Shown here in pieces: positions 6,203 to 9,845 of a stretch of DNA of 9,845 bases. The position numbers and the translations under genes are program-made. Every line of letters begins with the position of its first letter. The stretch's first letter is position 1. Origin of the DNA: Acidobacteriaceae bacterium (GTDB lineage Bacteria; Acidobacteriota; Terriglobia; Terriglobales; Acidobacteriaceae); NCBI GenBank assembly GCA_030040395.1, contig JASHTU010000671.1:1-9845 (forward strand). The letters are read 5' to 3'. The notes under the pieces were generated by a model. It saw nothing but the letters and a program-made list of their open reading frames with translations. It was not told the origin of the DNA and did not search any database.

Positions 6203-6207
6203 CCCAT

Positions 6208-9200
6208 ATGAGTGACATCGGCTTCAGCGATCAGGTTCCATCGCTGCCCGGAGGCGGAGGCAACGTTGCGGGCATCGGGGCTACGTTCACGCCGGACCTC
6301 TCCACCGGAACCGGCGGTCTTTCGATCCCCATCGACACCCCGAACGGGCCTAACGATATCGGTCCGCGGCTCACCCTCCAGTACAGCACAGCGGCTGGAA
6401 ACGGGCCCTTTGGCTTAGGTTTTTCCATCTCTCTGCCGCGATTGCTCATCGACACGGAATACGGTTTTCCGAATTACGACGGCAATGATCCGATACTTCT
6501 GGAAGGCGCGGGGCTACTTGTGCCAACGGGAAACGGCGCCTACCGGCCGCAAGTTGACGGTGGGGCATGGCGCATTCAAAAATCGGGCTCCGGCTTCACC
6601 ATGATGACGCGCGACGGCGCCTTGTATACCCTTGGCGTGGACGCGGCCGCGCGTCTCGCCGATCCGGCGAATCCGGCCAACATCTTTGCCTGGTATCTCG
6701 AAAGCATCGTGGATGCGTTGAGCTACACGGCGACCTTCACTTGGCGTACGGACGGCGGACAGCTCTACCTCGACACGATTGCCTACGGCGCTTACCGCAT
6801 TGTTTTTACCTACGAAACACGGGCGGATGCATTCCGGTCGGGCCGTTCCGGCTTTACCATCACCACGGGTCTCCGCTGTACGCAGATAGAATTGCAACTC
6901 GTCGGTGACCCGCAACCGGCAGTGCGGCGATGGACGCTGGCCTACACCGCTGATGCTGCCAGCGGCGCCTCGCTGCTTACCACGGTCACTCTATCCGGGC
7001 TGGATGAAACCGGCGCGGTGCTTGCGGCCCCGGCGCTCACTTTGGATTATGCTGTGGGCGGCAATCCTTCGCTTGTCCGGCTCGCGGGCGATGGAATCGG
7101 CTTGCCGGCTCTCACTCTTGGACCGTCGCGGCGCGCCGATCTCATCGACTGGGACGGCGACGGCCTGCCCGACGTGATACAGATTGCCGCGGGTGGCGAA
7201 GCCTATGTGTGGCGCAACACCGGCAACGCAGGTTTCCAGGGACCTCAAACGGCTGGTCAGGTTCCTCTTTTTGCGCAGGCTAACGCCGCCGTTGCTTTCG
7301 CCGACATGAACGGAGACGGCCTAGCCGATCTCATCCGTTACGATCAGCCGCTGGCGGGTTATGTGCCGCGCATGGCTGGAAGCTGCTTCGGTGAGCCTGT
7401 GACCTGGCAACAGGCGCCGGCGCCGGCGGTCGCGTCGCCCGGTGTCCGCGTTGTGGACCTCAATGGCGACGGAATTCCCGACATGCTTACGTCGTCGGAT
7501 TTCGGGTTGACGCTCTACTACCGCGCAGGTGCCGAAGGATGGTCCGCCCTCCCGCGCGTGGTTCCTGAGGGGATTGCGCCGGATGTCGACTTGAGCGACC
7601 CCCAAATTTTCCTCGCCGACATGACCGGCGACGGAAGCTATGACATCATCCGCGTCAGCGGGAGCGGCGTTACTTATTGGCCGTATCTCGGCAACGGCCG
7701 GTGGGACACGCCGGTGTTGATGGCAAACTCCCCCTCTCTGCCCTTCGATCTGCGCCTGGACCGCATCTACGTGAGCGACGTTAACGGCGACGGAATCGCC
7801 GACATCATTTATCTCGATTCCGATTGCGTCACTTATTGGGTCAATCAATCGGGCCTTTCTTTCGGGCCGCCGGTCAACATCGACTATGTGCCCACCGCCG
7901 CGATCCAGCAGCCCCGGCTCGCCGACATGACCGGAAGCGGCGTCGCCGGAATCGTGTGGACGTCCAACGGCCTCTTCGGCGAGGGAACGCAGTATTTTTA
8001 CCTCGATTTTCTGGGTTCAGTCGCCCCGCGGCTATTGACGCAGTTCGATAACGGGATCGGGCTCTCCACCACGGTCGTGTACACGACCTCCGCGCAGGAA
8101 GCGGCGCGCGCCATGGCAGCCGGCGACCCCTGGTCCACGACATTGCCCATCCCGGTGCCCGTGGTAAAGAAGCTGACCATTACCGACCAGGCAACCGGCA
8201 ACGTGCAGACCAGCACATTCGCCTACCACAACGGCCGTTACGACGGCGTGCTGCGCGAGTTCGCCGGATTCGGCCAGGTCGACCAGCAGGACGAAGGGGA
8301 TGCCGGCATTCCCACCCTACTGACCTCGTCCTGGTTTCACATTGGCGTCGACCCTACCCAGCCGCAGGCCCCGCTTGACGATCAAACCCGCCAATCTCTG
8401 AGGGCGATTCGCGGACGGCTTTATCAACGCGAGCGGTACGGTGAGGATGGATCGCCTTCCGCCGGCAACCCATACGACCGCTCGGAGTACACCTGGACGG
8501 TGGTGACAGAGACGACCGCCGGCGGCTCAGTGTTCGTGCCGCGCCTTGTCACCACCCTCCAAACTGTCTTCGAGTGCGGAGCTACGCCGGTCTCGACCAT
8601 CACAACCACGAACAATGCATGGGATTCCAACGGCAATGTGATCGATGCAACAGAGACCGCCCAGTCGGGCAGCGGAACCACGGTTCAACAGTTGCGCACG
8701 CAAACCACCTATGCCACCGACCCCGCCGGCCGGTTTCTTTCCAAGCCATTCCGCGTGCAGCAGTCGGATGGCAGTGGCGCCATCGTGGCCGACCAGGTAA
8801 TTGTCTACGACAATGCCGCCGAAGGGCAGACGGCAACCCAGGGTCTCGTCACTCGTCGATCGTCGCTCGCCATCACGGACACCGCGGTTACGGCGGCCTA
8901 TGGGGCGGCCACACCGGATTTTTCGTCCTATCATTACTATCGCCGCACTGACAGCCAGGGCTGGTGGATCGATCAGGGACGTTACGTACGTAAAATGAAC
9001 GCTAGCGGTTTGAGCGGCACAGTAGAAGGGCCCAACGGCGGAGTTTTCAGCGTCGTTTACGATGCCAATCAAACCTTCCCGGTCAAAGTCACGGATCCGG
9101 CGGGCAATACCGTCACTGCGGCGTATGACTATCGCACCTCACGGGTGGCGACGTTAACGGACGCTTCCGGCCAAACATATTCTGCTTCTTTCGATGCGCT

Positions 9201-9845
9201 CGCGCGGATTGTGGCGCGGGTAGAACCAGGCGACATCGCGGAACTGCCGACCTTCACGTTTACCTACGACACCGCGAGCGTTCCGCCGTTTACGAGTCAG
9301 TCGTTGCGCGCGTCGAGCGGCTCAACCGACACCGAAGACCGGAGGATCGTCTACGGCGGAGACGGCCGCGAGCTCGAGGCGCGCGAGGTGGACGAGCTGG
9401 GCGAAATTTCGGTGGTGAGCCGGGTCGCGAATGCCCGCGGCCTGGTTGCGCGCCAATACGTCGCCTGGCGTCCGGCGTCGTCCGCCTACAGCCTTCCCGC
9501 GGCTGCCGTTCCCAGCACGGCGTACACCTACGACGCATTAGGCCGGCAACTCACCCTGACCGATCCCGACGGCAATATCACCTCCTGGACCTTTGCGCCG
9601 GGCAAGGTGCAACAGGTGGACGCAAGCGGAAAAATAACCAGCAGCCTGATCGACGCTACTGGCCGCATTGTCACCATACAGGAACAACTATCAGGAAGCA
9701 CACTGACCAGTTCGTACGCTTTCGATGTGAAAGGGAATCTGATCGAGCATACCGATGCCGTCGGAAACGTCGTTAAAATGTGGTACGACTGCTTCGGCCA
9801 CGTGTTGCGTGTTCAGCGGCCCGAGCGCGACACCATGACCGTGTT
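6208..9845 (+). CDS. TcB/SpvB-type toxin-complex protein with RHS repeats (3' end beyond window)
   Basis: One frame is open from ATG 6208 to the right edge: 1212 complete codons, no stop. The ATG is 5 bases after the TAA of the TcA-like gene and lacks a clear Shine-Dalgarno site, suggesting translational coupling. Residues about 10-280 are SpvB-like: LPGGGGNVAGIGATFTPDLS, then TGTGGLSIPI, LQYSTAAGNGPFGLGFSISL and AWYLESIVDA. Residues 314-581 carry six FG-GAP-like motifs of the D-x-(D/N/T)-G-D-G-x-x-D type, starting at Asp 314, 366, 417, 471, 524 and 573. The last is degenerate (DMTGSGVAG). In known TcB proteins this propeller docks on TcA. Residues about 600-705 match the TcdB middle/N-terminal domain (LLTQFDNGIGLSTTVVYTTS, REFAGFGQVDQQDEGD), and about 725-800 the middle/C-terminal domain (RGRLYQRERYGEDGS). 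From about 970 on there are RHS/YD repeats (SFDALARI, TYDALGRQLTLTDPDGN, IDATGRIV, FDVKGNLIEHTDAVGN, WYDCFGHVLRVQRPE). No signal peptide is visible. The RHS shell and any toxic C-terminus continue past the window; whether it is a fused B-C protein cannot be seen. Confidence 0.92.
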   Translation, partial: MSDIGFSDQVPSLPGGGGNVAGIGATFTPDLSTGTGGLSIPIDTPNGPNDIGPRLTLQYSTAAGNGPFGLGFSISLPRLLIDTEYGFPNYDGNDPILLEGAGLLVPTGNGAYRPQVDGGAWRIQKSGSGFTMMTRDGALYTLGVDAAARLADPANPANIFAWYLESIVDALSYTATFTWRTDGGQLYLDTIAYGAYRIVFTYETRADAFRSGRSGFTITTGLRCTQIELQLVGDPQPAVRRWTLAYTADAASGASLLTTVTLSGLDETGAVLAAPALTLDYAVGGNPSLVRLAGDGIGLPALTLGPSRRADLIDWDGDGLPDVIQIAAGGEAYVWRNTGNAGFQGPQTAGQVPLFAQANAAVAFADMNGDGLADLIRYDQPLAGYVPRMAGSCFGEPVTWQQAPAPAVASPGVRVVDLNGDGIPDMLTSSDFGLTLYYRAGAEGWSALPRVVPEGIAPDVDLSDPQIFLADMTGDGSYDIIRVSGSGVTYWPYLGNGRWDTPVLMANSPSLPFDLRLDRIYVSDVNGDGIADIIYLDSDCVTYWVNQSGLSFGPPVNIDYVPTAAIQQPRLADMTGSGVAGIVWTSNGLFGEGTQYFYLDFLGSVAPRLLTQFDNGIGLSTTVVYTTSAQEAARAMAAGDPWSTTLPIPVPVVKKLTITDQATGNVQTSTFAYHNGRYDGVLREFAGFGQVDQQDEGDAGIPTLLTSSWFHIGVDPTQPQAPLDDQTRQSLRAIRGRLYQRERYGEDGSPSAGNPYDRSEYTWTVVTETTAGGSVFVPRLVTTLQTVFECGATPVSTITTTNNAWDSNGNVIDATETAQSGSGTTVQQLRTQTTYATDPAGRFLSKPFRVQQSDGSGAIVADQVIVYDNAAEGQTATQGLVTRRSSLAITDTAVTAAYGAATPDFSSYHYYRRTDSQGWWIDQGRYVRKMNASGLSGTVEGPNGGVFSVVYDANQTFPVKVTDPAGNTVTAAYDYRTSRVATLTDASGQTYSASFDALARIVARVEPGDIAELPTFTFTYDTASVPPFTSQSLRASSGSTDTEDRRIVYGGDGRELEAREVDELGEISVVSRVANARGLVARQYVAWRPASSAYSLPAAAVPSTAYTYDALGRQLTLTDPDGNITSWTFAPGKVQQVDASGKITSSLIDATGRIVTIQEQLSGSTLTSSYAFDVKGNLIEHTDAVGNVVKMWYDCFGHVLRVQRPERDTMTV

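Overview
The window is bacterial, GC-rich, and has two parts: a worn, mobile-element-marked left third and an intact toxin-complex-like operon filling the rest. The host cannot be named firmly. The relic of an oligogalacturonate-lyase-like protein and the style of the Tc-like genes would suit a soil Acidobacteriota or similar soil bacterium. This is inference only, since no rRNA or housekeeping gene is present.

Left part (1-2304). The first 255 bases hold nothing I can identify. A weak 41-codon ORF with a signal-peptide-like sequence lies at 256-381. A TA-flanked miniature inverted-repeat element (about 265 bp, 28/30 matching ends, no transposase) occupies 418-682. It sits immediately 5' of a DUF1254/DUF1214 gene (697-2010). 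Removing the element plus one TA (267 bp, a multiple of 3) joins ATG 397 in frame to the DUF1254 gene and recreates a secretion-signal-like N-terminus ending AIAQ. The element therefore appears to have cut the gene off from its signal peptide. Downstream, 2035-2304 is the C-terminal relic of an oligogalacturonate-lyase/PD40-propeller-like gene with one internal stop.

Control region (2305-2860). There is no gene longer than a short leader ORF. It contains two adjacent perfect 8-bp hairpins, a sigma70-like promoter candidate overlapping the second hairpin, a 17-codon leader ORF with its own Shine-Dalgarno site, and a strong Shine-Dalgarno site for the first operon gene.

Operon (2861-9845+). 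Gene 1 encodes a compact 1113-residue Tc-toxin A-like protein. It has a TPR-like N-terminal half with an Ala-Pro linker, then a long helical hairpin, a TcA-type helical bundle, a TcB-binding-type beta domain and a C-terminal extension. Gene 2 starts 5 bases after gene 1 stops. It is a TcB/SpvB-type protein with an SpvB N-terminus, six FG-GAP-like propeller motifs, TcdB mid domains and RHS/YD repeats, and it runs off the right edge. Together they look like a non-canonical Tc/ABC-toxin injection apparatus: a reduced A subunit whose C-terminus would dock the propeller of a B-C cocoon. The toxic or effector tip of the cocoon would lie beyond the window.
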